Assembly (NCBI GenBank): GCA_963821735.1
Contig: CAWGFK010000055.1
Location: 496,001-560,000, forward strand
From: Laspinema sp963821735
GTDB taxonomy: Bacteria > Cyanobacteriota > Cyanobacteriia > Cyanobacteriales > Laspinemataceae
Length of the DNA: 64,000 nt
Direction: 5' to 3'
Shown: one piece after another, positions 8,396-17,850 of the stretch
How positions within the stretch are numbered: position 1 is the first letter of the stretch
How the letters are laid out: every line of letters starts with the position of its first letter
The notes under the pieces: model-generated
The model's input: only the letters and a program-made list of their open reading frames with translations
Told to the model about the DNA's origin: nothing
Databases searched by the model: none
Position numbers and translations under genes: made by a program

Positions 8396-10061
8396 ATGCT
8401 GCTACTGCTGATCCTGCGAAAAATTCCCCAACCTCCTAAATTCTTAGCCCTTCTCCGGCCCATGCTTGTAGCGACCTTGGGCCTGCTTGGAAGCGGTTGC
8501 AAAGAAATTCAACCCACCCTGCATCGACTCGCGCCTCTACCACAAGATCCTTTTGTGGAGGTTTATTTTAACCAGAATCCGGTCCTAGATTACTCAGAGC
8601 CTTACCGAGGCATCACAAGACCGGGAGATGATTTGGAACAGTTGATTGTGGATACCATCAATAGCGCCTCCTCGACAGTAGAGGTGGCTGTTCAGGAGTT
8701 GCAGTTGCCTAAGATTGCTCAGGCGATCGCCCGTCAGCATCAATCCGGTGTTAAGGTCCGGGTAATTGTGGAAAATACCTACAACCAACCCCTGAGTGAG
8801 TTGACACCGCAGCAAGTCGCCCGTTTGGATGAACGCAGCAAAGCTCGCTATGAAGAGTGGCGTCACCTAATCGATCGCAATCAGGATGGTTCCCTCAGTC
8901 CAGAGGAAATCGCCCAGGGAGATGCTTTAATCCTTTTAAAAAATGCCGGAGTGCCTTTAATTGACGATACCGCAGATGGTTCCAAGGGCAGCGGATTAAT
9001 GCACCACAAACTTGCGATCGCCGATGGTCGCACGGTAATCGTCACTTCGGCCAATTTTACCACCAGTGACATCCACGGCGATTTTCTCTCTCCTGCCAGT
9101 CGCGGTAATCCCAATAATTTACTCAAAATTGACAGTCCGGAATTGGCCGGTTTATTCCAACAAGAGTTTAACTTAATGTGGGGGGATGGCCCAGGCCGTG
9201 AACCCGATAGTCTCTTTGGAGTCCAAAAACCGTTTCGCCCGAAGCAATGGGTGAATTTGGGGGCCAGTTCCGTGGGGGTCCAATTTGCGCCGAACGGGGG
9301 CTCGCATTCCTTGGGAACAGAGTGTCAATGGGGCGATCGCCAATACGTTGAACCGAGCCACTCAATCCGTGGACATGGCCCTGTTTGTCTTCTCAAAACA
9401 GCAGTTGAGCGATACCCTTTACGCTCGTCATCGCACCGGGGTGCGGGTCCGTGCGCTCATTGAGCCCAGTTTTGCTTATCGCAGTTATAGCGAAGGGTTG
9501 GACATGATGGGAGTGGCGTTACCCAATCAAAATTGTCAGTATGATCAGGGTAACCAACCTTGGTCTACTCCCCTGGATACGGTAGGCGTGCCGCAATTAC
9601 CTCCGGGCGATCGCCTTCATCATAAATTTGGCCTCTTGGACGATCGCATCGTGATCGCCGGGTCTCATAACTGGTCCGCCGCCGCTAATTCTCGCAATGA
9701 TGAGACTCTCTTGGTCATTGACTCTCCCATCGTCGCGGCCCATTTTAGGCGAGAGTTTGAACGACTTTATAGCACCGCTCGTTTAGGGTTACCCACCCAC
9801 ATTGAGGCCAAAATCCAACAGCAGATTCAGCAATGTGGTTCCCCCACTCCGGTTCCCGCATTATCTCCATCGGCGCGAATCAATGTGAATCGAGCCACTC
9901 AGCAGGAGTTAGAGACATTACCGGGAATTGGTCCGGCTTTAGCGGCTCGAATGATTGCTACCAGGCAAGAACAACCGTTCACGTCTGTGGAGGATTTGCA
10001 ACGGGTCTCCGGAATTGGTCCCACTCTATCAGAACGCTTGCGCGATCGGGTTACTTTCTAA
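8396..10061 (+). pseudogene. Phospholipase D-like protein with EF-hand and HhH segments, frameshifted
   Basis: Two frames reconstruct one protein of about 555 residues. The N terminus is a hydrophobic signal, possibly a lipoprotein (LLGSGC), though the lipobox is atypical. Two HKD catalytic motifs are visible: HHKLAIADGRTVIVTSANF in the first half and HHKFGLLDDRIVIAGSHNW in the second. Between the first domain's strands sits DRNQDGSLSPEE, a canonical EF-hand calcium loop. The C terminus is a ComEA-type helix-hairpin-helix repeat (INVNRATQQELETLPGIGPA). The frame shifts by one within a run of five G at 9296-9300, and removing one G joins PNG to ARIPWEQSVNG. Activity on phospholipid or DNA is not decidable here. 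Confidence 0.85.
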
Positions 10062-10101
10062 GGGGAATGGACCCCACCCTAACCCTCCCCTTGCCAAGGG
10101 G

Positions 10102-10276
10102 TAGGGCTGTTTCATTCTAAAATTTTCCTTGCACCGTAAGCGTTACAGCCAAACGGTTTTCGGCCTTATTTCCTACTTTTAGGTTAAAAATTAGGAAATA
10201 ACGTCTGTTTCCCCCGCCAGATAAAGCTTACGAACAAGCAAAAAAGCAATTTGGCCTGGAGAATGAAACAGCCCTA
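10102..10276. mobile_element. MITE-like element, 175 bp, with 16-bp terminal inverted repeats
   Basis: The ends TAGGGCTGTTTCATTC (10102-10117) and its exact complement (10261-10276) form perfect 16-bp inverted repeats. A perfect 13-bp direct repeat, CCTTGCCAAGGGG, abuts both ends (10089-10101 and 10277-10289), as expected for a target-site duplication. Removing the element and one repeat restores a palindrome (CCCTCCCCTTGCCAAGGGG followed by AGGG). The interior has no coding capacity, so it would need a transposase in trans. A 10-13 bp duplication would suit an IS4-like mobiliser, but that is inference. Confidence 0.8.
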
Positions 10277-10333
10277 CCTTGCCAAGGGGAGGGGACCGGA
10301 AACGTAAAAAACCTACTTTTGTAAGTCTCCCCC

Positions 10334-10414
10334 AATCTCCCCAATCTCCCCAATCTCCCCAATCTCCCCAATCTCCCCAATCTCCCCAATCTCCCCAATC
10401 TCCCCAATCTCCCC
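10334..10414. repeat. Nine tandem copies of the 9-bp unit AATCTCCCC
   Basis: A perfect 9-bp satellite in which AATCTCCCC starts every 9 bases from 10334 to 10406. Because the unit is a multiple of three, it opens spurious frames reading Gln-Ser-Pro on the plus strand and Gly-Asp-Trp on the minus strand. Related arrays occur at 41775-41865 and, shorter, at about 8293. Confidence 0.95.
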
Positions 10415-10425
10415 TAAAACACACA

Positions 10426-10452
10426 GAAGGGGACCTCCATAGGATCCCCTTC
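10426..10452 (-). terminator. Probable terminator of the sigma factor gene
   Basis: GAAGGGGACCT (10426-10436) pairs with AGGATCCCCTTC (10441-10452) with one bulge. Read on the minus strand it lies about 45 bases after the sigma factor stop, and TTTT follows a few bases later. Confidence 0.5.
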
Positions 10453-10494
10453 CGCGTCTTCAACGCCAATAGCCCATTGCTATTAGCCATTATG

Positions 10495-11499
10495 TTAGCT
10501 GGCTAAATACTCTTGGACATTCGCTCGTCTGCGCCGCAGATGTGCCAGAGCTTGATGTTCGAGTTGGCGCACTCGTTCTCGACTGAGATTGAGCTTTTCA
10601 CCGACTTTGGCTAGGGACAATTCTCGCCCATCTTTCAGGCCAAATCGCAAAATAATCACATCGCGCTGCTGAGTGGTTAGTTCGGCCAAAAGGCTTTCTA
10701 AGTCTTCCCGCAGCAGTTCTTGGGTGATGTAATTTTCCGGAGAAGCGTCTGCGTCCTCTAGGAGGTCTTGCAGTTCGGTGTCTTGGTTATCTCCCACTCG
10801 CAGATCCAGGGAAACTGGCTGACGTGCCATTAAGAGATATTCCCGAATCTGTGCCGGTTCTAACTCTAGGGCTTCACCAATCTCGGAAGGAGATGGACTC
10901 CGCCCTAAGTTTTGGGTCAGTTCCCGTTGTACTTTCTTGATTTTGTTGAGTTTTTCGGTGATGTGAATCGGCAGGCGGATGGTCCGCGCTTGTTGGGCGA
11001 TCGCCCGAGTAATCGCCTGACGAATCCACCAGTAGGCGTAGGTGGAGAATTTATATCCCCGCATCGGGTCGAATTTCTCTACACCACGCTCTAATCCGAG
11101 GGTTCCTTCTTGGATCAAGTCCAGGAATTCTAGGTTGCGCTTTTGGTATTTTTTGGCGATCGCCACCACGAGACGCAGGTTCGCTTCAATCATCTTTTGC
11201 TTGGATCGCCGACCGATTTTGACCAAGTTTTTGAGATCTCCAACGCTTTGTCCAACCGCCTCGGCCCATTCTTCTTCCGTAGGTTCGCGTTTGAGCTTCT
11301 TCTCTAGCGCTTCTTTCGCTTCCAAAAACGCCATCATTTGCTGCACTTGCTTCCCAAAGACAATTTCTTGCTCGTGGGTCAGCAGTGGCACACGACCAAT
11401 TTCATGTAAATACGAACGAATGGTATCAGTAGAATCGCTTTGTCGTGCGCCCATATAAGTTTGCTTAACAGTGGTTGGCCGAGATTTGATTGTGGGCAT
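10495..11499 (-). CDS. Group 2 sigma-70 factor (RpoD/SigA family, SigB-like)
   Basis: 334 residues from ATG 11499, chosen because GGAG lies 7 bases upstream. A start at 11553 would add 18 unlike residues. Region 1.2 begins SDSTDTIRSYLHEIGRVPLL. Region 2 shows LRLVVAIAKKYQKRNLEFLD and YKFSTYAYWWIRQAITRAI. Region 3 follows (IRLPIHITEKLNKIKKVQRE), and region 4 ends SLAKVGEKLNLSRERVRQLE. Region 1.1 and the long spacer of the primary sigma are absent, which places it in group 2, used in stress and adaptation responses. SigB, SigC, SigD and SigE cannot be separated safely by eye. About 1.8 kb upstream is free of recognisable genes. Confidence 0.9.
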   Translation of the reverse strand: MPTIKSRPTTVKQTYMGARQSDSTDTIRSYLHEIGRVPLLTHEQEIVFGKQVQQMMAFLEAKEALEKKLKREPTEEEWAEAVGQSVGDLKNLVKIGRRSKQKMIEANLRLVVAIAKKYQKRNLEFLDLIQEGTLGLERGVEKFDPMRGYKFSTYAYWWIRQAITRAIAQQARTIRLPIHITEKLNKIKKVQRELTQNLGRSPSPSEIGEALELEPAQIREYLLMARQPVSLDLRVGDNQDTELQDLLEDADASPENYITQELLREDLESLLAELTTQQRDVIILRFGLKDGRELSLAKVGEKLNLSRERVRQLEHQALAHLRRRRANVQEYLAS

Positions 11500-13295
11500 T
11501 TTGCAGTTCTCCAAACGAAATACATTCTTATGCGTAGCAAGCACTCGCCCCACTCAACGGGTAGCATTTCGCGGTTTGGTCTCACTGACTGGGTTACATC
11601 CTCCTCGCGATTTGGGTCAGGGCTTTACAAATGCCTGTTCGGGGGGGCTTATCCGCTGCACCAGACCGGGGGTGACGCCTAGTCAACTCAAAGTCGTTAT
11701 GATTTTGACTTCTTCTATCTTATGTCAGATCTACAATTGAGTAAAGGGTTATTGAGATTAGAGTCAGTCCTGGTCACCTTAAAGTTTCCTTAATATTCCC
11801 GTTCCCCGGGTCAACGAGGATTTGAGAACTCCATCCAATCTAAGGGAAGTGAAAGAAGAGGGATTTTAGATTTCAACTTAGAAACTAGGGAATAGACGTT
11901 AACCGTTAAACCCCCTAGGATCGCGTTTCTAGTTTTAGGTCTGTTGTGCCAATCTACTTCCACGATATTCTCCTCTATTTACAGATCGTGCACTATTTCA
12001 CTCGCCTTTGACAGCGCCTTAAACAGGGCAATCCCCGTACTTTTAAACCCGACTAACAGGGGGGTTTCCCCCACTGAATGAGAGAGCTTGCTACTTGGTA
12101 GCCTGAGTTTACCACCTACCTTTCTTGGCCTGAATCCTGCTGCGGGAGTAGGCAAGGGTATAAATTTTGTAGAAAAACTTTACTTCTAGCTTGTTCGCAA
12201 ATGCGTCCCACTGTGACTGGCTCAGTCTCCTTTCCCTTTGGACTGGGTTTGAAGGTGTAGGGTTCACTCAAAGCGCATCTCTATCTCTCTACAGAGTGAT
12301 GTTCTTTGTGGTGTTCCTTCTGTAGGGGCAAGCCCCTTGATCTATGTTACAACAATAATACAACTTTGGCAATCAGCAAAAATACTCACCGGATTAGAGA
12401 GAAAACTACGGGTATGGCGATCGCAGATTGATTTTTGCACCCAAAGCCTCTTTACACAGAAGCCTCAATTTCAACGGTAGAACCTGTGATTTTTCCGGGC
12501 GGGCTTAAACTTTACATCAGCTTATAAACACCTGCATTCCTTTGGATAAAACGTCCTTCCAGAGAGCTAATCGCGTGAGAAACTCTCTATACATGAGCTT
12601 ACCCAGTTTCTCCCGAAAAAACTACACCGATCGCCATCAACTAAAATGATATAATCCATCCAAAATACTTGTGAATCAAAAGAAAAATTTATCAATCCCC
12701 CTTCAGGGAGGAAAACAAGAGTAAAACCCAGAAAAAAACCTCTATCTATTGGCATAGATTTTTTTTTAAACAAGCGTTGCTAAGTCCAGACTCAACTTCC
12801 CGATCCTCCGTCTGAGGCATCGAGTTCTTCCTCTCCGTTGTGGCTCCAGAGGGTGGAGGGGTAAGTGATCCCAGGTTTTGCAGGCAGAGTTTGGGCAAAA
12901 TCAACCCCAATGCAGACACTTCGCCTTCACTTCTCCTTGCTCCTGCTGACAGGCATTGCTGACTGGATGTTCTAGTTTCTGGATCCTGTATCTGACGCGG
13001 TTGCGTTTCCCAACCCAGTTTTAGGCGGTGCGATCGCGATAAATCATCCATCATCCTATAGGGGATCAGCAATGGCGCTACCCCACTGGACTTGAGCCGT
13101 TCGCGCCTTAACCTTGTACGGAACCTTCAGGACGAGGTATTGTGGTGTTTAAAGGGATTGAAGATTCTAGCCTTGAGAGTTCCCCTAAACCGCCCTTGAA
13201 CTTGAGAAACCCCAGACGACTGCCTCAAGCTCTTGAAAAAAATCTAAAATGGTATGATGCTCTTGTCTTAAACCAATCAAAGCCTTGAACCATCA
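11500..13295. other. Long gap without a recognisable gene
   Basis: Nearly 1.8 kb between the divergent sigma factor and the membrane protein gene. The open frames inside it (such as 12567-12773 and 12746-13072, minus strand) have no family resemblance. One 50-codon minus-strand frame at 11811-11963 starts GTG behind AGGAG (protein begins VEVDWHNRPKTRNAILGG), but nothing else supports it. Small hairpins occur (for example GGGGCAAGCCCC near 12334). I found no match to tRNA, tmRNA, RNase P RNA or SRP RNA signatures. The stretch may hold a long leader of the sigma gene or unrecognised small RNAs. Confidence 0.5.
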
Positions 13296-14849
13296 GTGAA
13301 ACCAACCGTGGGATTAATTTTTAAGGGGGTGCAGGAATTGGGTCGGTCGGTACTGGCGGGAATCTGGAACCTGCTGGTTAACCTGTTTTGGCTGGGAATT
13401 CAGCTTATTGAATTATTGCTGTGGGCCTTTTCAGAACTCCAGATGTGGGTACAGCGGTCCCTCCTTCAACTCCAGAAAGCGATCGCCCACAGAGATTTCA
13501 TAATTTTACTCGTCCCCTTCAAATGGCTACTGCTGGGGATTTGGCAATTCGCCTTTCAAGGCTTCTGGTTATTGATCCATCTGATGGAATTGATTGTCTG
13601 GTATATTACCCATTTGCCAACACTGACCCGCGCCGTTCCAACCTTGGGAAATTCCCTTGGCAAATCAGACATTTCTAAACCTAGGCTACAGTCAATTCCC
13701 CCGGAGAATCCGCCCCGGAAGCCACAAGGGAAACTGCCGCAAGAGTTGTATCGGGCGATCGCATTAATTGCCCTCTGCCTAGCCGTCCTTCCCTTGGTAA
13801 CATTCGTCCCCTTTCCCCATCCTTTTGAAGGCAGTATTCTGGTCGAAGAACTCAGTTTTAGATATGGAGAATCACCTCAAACTGTTGTCTTATTTGAAGG
13901 GATAAATGGGTTGCGTCAGATAGCGATTTCTGGGGAACAACGTTTCACTTTAACCGGACGATTTGAGAATGCCACTGATCCGCGATTGAATCAGCTATCC
14001 AGCCTCACAGTTGATCTACCCACTGCCGAGAGTGAATGGGAAATCACCCCCGTTGAAGCTGATCGCCGCAGTGAACTGACCCTCAGACACTTGTGGTTAC
14101 GACAACATACCTTAGTCGAACAGTTCAGTTATGATCGCAGTCGTCTCCAATTTGTCTTACAACCGGCAATTCGTCCCAATGTGCTGGAACTCAACTTCGG
14201 CAATCAGCCGTTGCAGGTGAGTTTACGAGGATATCAAATTACCGAACTTTCCTCTGAGAGTAGTAGTCGCCCTAACTCCGATACTCCTTTAGAATTTACC
14301 TGGATTCCCGAGGAAAAACGGCTAACCTTAACCTTGAGAGAGCAAGCTGCGATCGCGGCGATCGTTCCAGAACCCGTGCCTCAATGGATACCGGGTAATC
14401 TGAATGTGGAAGATGTGCGATTTTACCGCAGGCAACCCGCACAACCGGCTACAGATCGACCGATCTATGAGTCTACTGCGATCGCTGGTCAGATTCGGAT
14501 GGCAAAGCAATCACTTCACATATCACAAAACGATTTTTTAATGGGAGAAACCGCCGGGGATTTAGAGATTCAAAAACTTGGCGCGATCGCACTTGTTCCC
14601 CCTCGTCCCGAAGAAAATTCTCCCGCAGGCATTCAAGTCGAATTTTCAGGAACCGCAACCCAGATTCAAGTCGGTCCCGAACCCACGGTTGCAACCCAGA
14701 GCATACAGGGTAATTTCTTGAACCAATGGTTTTCGCCCGAGACTTTGTTAGCTTTAATTCCAGTCTGGGTAGGCTGGGTGGGGTTTTTAATCTATTGGGG
14801 GATTAAGAATTTCTCAAAAATTGTGAATGATTTCTCAAAAATTGTCTGA
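13296..14849 (+). CDS. Large membrane-anchored protein of unknown function
   Basis: 517 residues from a GTG at 13296 (MKPTVGLIFKGVQELGRS). The first 110 residues are amphipathic or hydrophobic, rich in Trp and Leu (LLVNLFWLGIQLIELLLWAF). A clear transmembrane segment follows near 150-175. A roughly 300-residue polar, beta-rich middle begins with FPHPFEGSILVEELSFRY. A final transmembrane segment (LLALIPVWVGWVGFLIYWGI) precedes a short duplicated tail (NFSKIV-NDFSKIV). This suggests a large extracytoplasmic domain held between helices. I do not recognise the family. Codon use and HIP1 density look native. Confidence 0.7.
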   Translation: MKPTVGLIFKGVQELGRSVLAGIWNLLVNLFWLGIQLIELLLWAFSELQMWVQRSLLQLQKAIAHRDFIILLVPFKWLLLGIWQFAFQGFWLLIHLMELIVWYITHLPTLTRAVPTLGNSLGKSDISKPRLQSIPPENPPRKPQGKLPQELYRAIALIALCLAVLPLVTFVPFPHPFEGSILVEELSFRYGESPQTVVLFEGINGLRQIAISGEQRFTLTGRFENATDPRLNQLSSLTVDLPTAESEWEITPVEADRRSELTLRHLWLRQHTLVEQFSYDRSRLQFVLQPAIRPNVLELNFGNQPLQVSLRGYQITELSSESSSRPNSDTPLEFTWIPEEKRLTLTLREQAAIAAIVPEPVPQWIPGNLNVEDVRFYRRQPAQPATDRPIYESTAIAGQIRMAKQSLHISQNDFLMGETAGDLEIQKLGAIALVPPRPEENSPAGIQVEFSGTATQIQVGPEPTVATQSIQGNFLNQWFSPETLLALIPVWVGWVGFLIYWGIKNFSKIVNDFSKIV

Positions 14850-14969
14850 ATTGGGGCTAAAATAACGGCGAAAGCCAAGGGAGGATTTTGCTCCCTTGGC
14901 TAAATTATAAATTCTATCGAGACATCGGATTGAGACGGAATCCGCTGTTCAAAGGTCTATAAAAACGAA

Positions 14970-15027
14970 TTGTAGGGGCGCAATGCTCGAAGCCCACAAT
15001 GGGGCTTCGAGCATTGCGCCCCTACAA
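14970..15027. repeat. 26-bp perfect palindrome of the TGTAGGGGCG...CGCCCCTACA type
   Basis: TTGTAGGGGCGCAATGCTCG (start of the arm, 14970-14995) pairs perfectly with 15002-15027 around a 6-base loop. The outer GTAGGGGCG word is shared with the palindromes at 25333-25361 and 47172-47277. Confidence 0.9.
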
Positions 15028-15130
15028 ATACTTGACGCGGCTCGTTTTTCTAAACTTATCAGTATTGCGAAATGGAGTATGAGATGCGCTCTATCCCATT
15101 ATGTGTAGCAGTCTGAGCGTTATAGAATTG

Positions 15131-15187
15131 AGGAGAGGGAGCATCTTGCTCCCTACGGCTATCAGGGAGCAAGATGCTCCCTCTCCT
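15131..15187. repeat. Nested palindrome of the GGGAGCATCTTGCTCCC type
   Basis: A 24-bp perfect stem (15131-15154 with 15164-15187). Each arm is itself palindromic (GGGAGCA-TCT-TGCTCCC), so the sequence can fold as one long hairpin or as two smaller ones. Related sequences preceded by AGAATTGAGGAG lie near 34152 and 35388. Confidence 0.9.
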
Positions 15188-15236
15188 TAAGTGTAATTTG
15201 CTAAATTGCTGTAAGACGCACTATAAAACCTAAACT

Positions 15237-16025
15237 TTAAGCGGAAGTGGGCTTTTGTAATTCCCCATCTTCGAGATAGAGAATGCGATCGGCAACATCC
15301 AGAATACGCGGATCGTGAGTCACCATTAATACCGTGCTGCCTCCTTCTTTTGCCAATTTGCGAAGCAGTTCGATGACAGCATGACCACTCTGAGAATCTA
15401 ACGCTGCCGTGGGTTCATCCGCCATAATCAACTGAGGATGACCTGCCAAAGCGCGGGCGATCGCCACCCGTTGTTTTTGTCCCCCGGATAAATCCCGAGG
15501 CAACTGATGAACCTTCTCTCCCAACCCCACTTGTTCCAAAAGATGCTGCGCTTCGAGGTGAGCATTGCGTCCCCGAATTCCTTTCAAATTCAGCGCCACT
15601 TCCACATTTTCTGTAGCAGTCAGTGCAGGAAATAAATTAAACCCTTGAAAAATAAAGCCAATATTATCTCGACGAAACCGGGATAATTCAGCCCGGGACA
15701 TCCAGGTAATTTCTTCCCCGAGTAATTTAACCGTTCCCGCTGTTGGGGTTAGCATCCCAGCCAAAATTGAGAGCAAAGTTGTTTTGCCCGAACCCGATGG
15801 TCCCATTAAAAGTTGAATATCTCCGGGACGGACTTCCAAATCAATTCCTTTGAGGGCATGAAACTCCTCGGAACCTGACTCGAAGACCATTTTGACGCCT
15901 CTAGCTTTAATTGCACCCATTGCTGTCGATGCCGCTGTGGATGCGACTAACGACGGTGCAATCACCTGAGTGGAGAGATTTCCCATAGATTCATTAAAGT
16001 TTAGTGAAGCAGTCATTCGTCTCAA
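15237..16025 (-). CDS. ABC transporter ATP-binding protein, DevA-like
   Basis: 262 residues with Walker A GPSGSGKTTLLSILAG, signature LSGGQKQRVAIARAL and Walker B LIMADEPTAALD. It belongs to the LolD/MacB/DevA group of exporters that energise envelope or glycolipid export. An N-terminal extension of about 40 residues, rich in Ser, Ala and Thr, precedes the ATPase fold and is unusual. A later start (for example Met36, MGAIKARG) is possible. The partner permease lies 188 bases upstream on the same strand. No membrane-fusion (DevB) gene is adjacent, so the third component must be elsewhere or absent. Confidence 0.85.
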   Translation of the reverse strand: MRRMTASLNFNESMGNLSTQVIAPSLVASTAASTAMGAIKARGVKMVFESGSEEFHALKGIDLEVRPGDIQLLMGPSGSGKTTLLSILAGMLTPTAGTVKLLGEEITWMSRAELSRFRRDNIGFIFQGFNLFPALTATENVEVALNLKGIRGRNAHLEAQHLLEQVGLGEKVHQLPRDLSGGQKQRVAIARALAGHPQLIMADEPTAALDSQSGHAVIELLRKLAKEGGSTVLMVTHDPRILDVADRILYLEDGELQKPTSA

Positions 16026-16213
16026 TGTTTAGTGAATATGCTATAGACGGTAGGCTGTGAGAGCAAAACAATCAGGATTTAGAAGCTAAGAGGATGCCCG
16101 ATCGCATTTTGGCAGTCGCCCATCCCTCTAGTCTCATTGTCTGTGCCACTTTTAAAATCGTCATCCCCCGATCGGTCTGAGTAATTATGACCAATCCCCC
16201 CAAGAATTGCAAC

Positions 16214-17395
16214 CTAGGCTTTAAAAACAATCGCTGGATCGACTCGGTTGATTTTCTGAATGGCAAAAATTGCAGAAGATACACACATCACCACAGTAAT
16301 CCCAAATACCCCCACAGCAGTTCCCGGTGAAATCAGGATGGTCAATCCCTGGGCCGCCAGCGCCCAAGATTGGATCCCCCAGCACAGCAGCATTCCTGGC
16401 AGGTATCCTAACACAGCCATCCACAGCGCCTGTTCAATAATCACCCCATAAATCACGCTCTGGGAGGCCCCCATCGCCTTCAGGGTTCCAAATTCTTTGA
16501 TGTGATCCGAGACGGAAGCGTACAGAATCTGTCCCACAACTACCATGCCGACCATCACCCCCACCCCAGCCCCCAAACTCAGCACAAAGCCAATTCCCGT
16601 CCGTTCTTGCCAATAAACGCGGTTCAGTTGGGCCATTTCTTCCTGAGTATAAGCCCGGGTATAGGGCAATGCCTCTTGCAGTCTCTCTTTGAGTTCTTGC
16701 AAATTTTCTCCCGGTTCAGCTTTCACCAAGATATAGGTGATCGGATCATCCTCCATTAAGGGTTCTGGATCCTCTTGGACTTCAGAAGCAGCCTCTTCAC
16801 TGGGACGAGTCGTCGTGAAAGCATCCGCAGTGTCCAAAGACGTGAAAATATAGGGACTCGCCACAATCGATTGAGTGTCATGGGTGAATCCCACTACCGT
16901 TGCGGAAAATGCCCCGACTTCCACTTTGTCCCCCAGCCATGAGACCTTCAGGGTATCAAAGCTCGCTTCATCTACAAACATGGTGTAGGGTTTGTGGAGG
17001 TCGCTTACGCTGCCTCGGACAATCTGTCCCGGGACGAACAGTTCCCCATCGGGGTCAAATCCAAACACCCGGACATGATTAATATGCCCCGTGGAATCTC
17101 GCCATAAGGTTCCCTGGACGATCAGCGCTTCCGCCTGGGCGACCCCTTCCACGTCTTGAGCTTCCCTCAGTCGCTTGTAGGGCATATGCAGGGTCATTTC
17201 TAAGGTCTCCATATCCTGGGAAGTAACCCAAATATCTGCTGGAGAATAGTCCACCAGTAAGGCGGTTGAGCGCATGACCCCTTTGAAGATTCCCGTTTGG
17301 ATGGTAATCAAACTCACCGCAAACATAATGCCAGCTTGGGCAACCAGAAAGCGCGGGAGATCTTCAAATAGGTTTTTTCGGGCTATTGAAGGCAT
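16214..17395 (-). CDS. ABC transporter permease, DevC-like
   Basis: 393 residues from ATG 17395 (MPSIARKNLFEDLPRFLVAQ). The earlier frame start at 17485 adds 30 residues with no support. One N-terminal transmembrane helix is followed by a periplasmic domain of about 220 residues, then three C-terminal helices (GFVLSLGAGVGVMVGMVVVG and two more), the FtsX/MacB/DevC topology. DevC proteins work with DevA to export heterocyst glycolipids in some cyanobacteria. Here the substrate is unknown. The end PAIVFKA is typical of the family. It probably forms an operon with the downstream ATPase. Confidence 0.85.
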   Translation of the reverse strand: MPSIARKNLFEDLPRFLVAQAGIMFAVSLITIQTGIFKGVMRSTALLVDYSPADIWVTSQDMETLEMTLHMPYKRLREAQDVEGVAQAEALIVQGTLWRDSTGHINHVRVFGFDPDGELFVPGQIVRGSVSDLHKPYTMFVDEASFDTLKVSWLGDKVEVGAFSATVVGFTHDTQSIVASPYIFTSLDTADAFTTTRPSEEAASEVQEDPEPLMEDDPITYILVKAEPGENLQELKERLQEALPYTRAYTQEEMAQLNRVYWQERTGIGFVLSLGAGVGVMVGMVVVGQILYASVSDHIKEFGTLKAMGASQSVIYGVIIEQALWMAVLGYLPGMLLCWGIQSWALAAQGLTILISPGTAVGVFGITVVMCVSSAIFAIQKINRVDPAIVFKA

Positions 17396-17850
17396 ATCAA
17401 AACAATGATGATAAACGAAGGTGGGGTAACTGGGGTTGGGGGATGGAAAGAGAAAATAGAGAAATTTTCTCGGTAAAGAGTGCATAGAGGAGTCTACATT
17501 TCTCCTACTTTGTTCCCTTTGGGTTAAGCCTAATTTAGGGTAAAGTGGCTATCTCTTCCTTGTAAGGGTTGATGATTTAGAAATCTCTCGGCTTGTTTGT
17601 TATTGTAGTCGTCAACTGGAGGAAGTGCTACCCAGTCCTTCGGTGTTGCGGGTGAATTGGCCTTCAGTCTCTTCAATGGAATCAGGTGTTCGGAGTGGGG
17701 ACAAGGTTTGGGAAAGGAAATGGCTTTTGGCTGTGGGCAATGGATGAATTAGGCGGCAGGGCGAACCCTTGAGGATCGCCCCGGTTGCTAATCGGATTTG
17801 AGGTTGATTTAATGCTTTATCTTGCTATTATAACGCAAAAAATCCGAGGG
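17396..17850. other. Intergenic stretch, nothing recognised
   Basis: 455 bases upstream of the DevC-like permease. I see no gene, hairpin or repeat that I can support. It presumably contains the permease promoter. Confidence 0.5.

Larger units (their letters stand above)
14850..15236. other. Intergenic stretch carrying two long hairpins
   Basis: 387 bases between convergent genes with no gene. It contains the 26-bp perfect stem at 14970-15027 and the 24-bp stem at 15131-15187, listed separately. Either could end transcripts from both sides. Confidence 0.7.

Noticed and set aside
9296..9300. Programmed ribosomal frameshift in the PLD gene
   Set aside because: The run is only five G with no classic slippery heptamer seen, and many other genes in the window have similar indels. 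A plain indel is simpler.
10191..10506. Frames reading Gln-Ser-Pro or Gly-Asp-Trp repeats
   Set aside because: They are produced by the 9-bp satellite, whose period is a multiple of three.
12746..13072. 108-codon minus-strand frame
   Set aside because: Composition looks random (many Ser, Arg, Gln and Pro), with no ribosome site and no family pattern.
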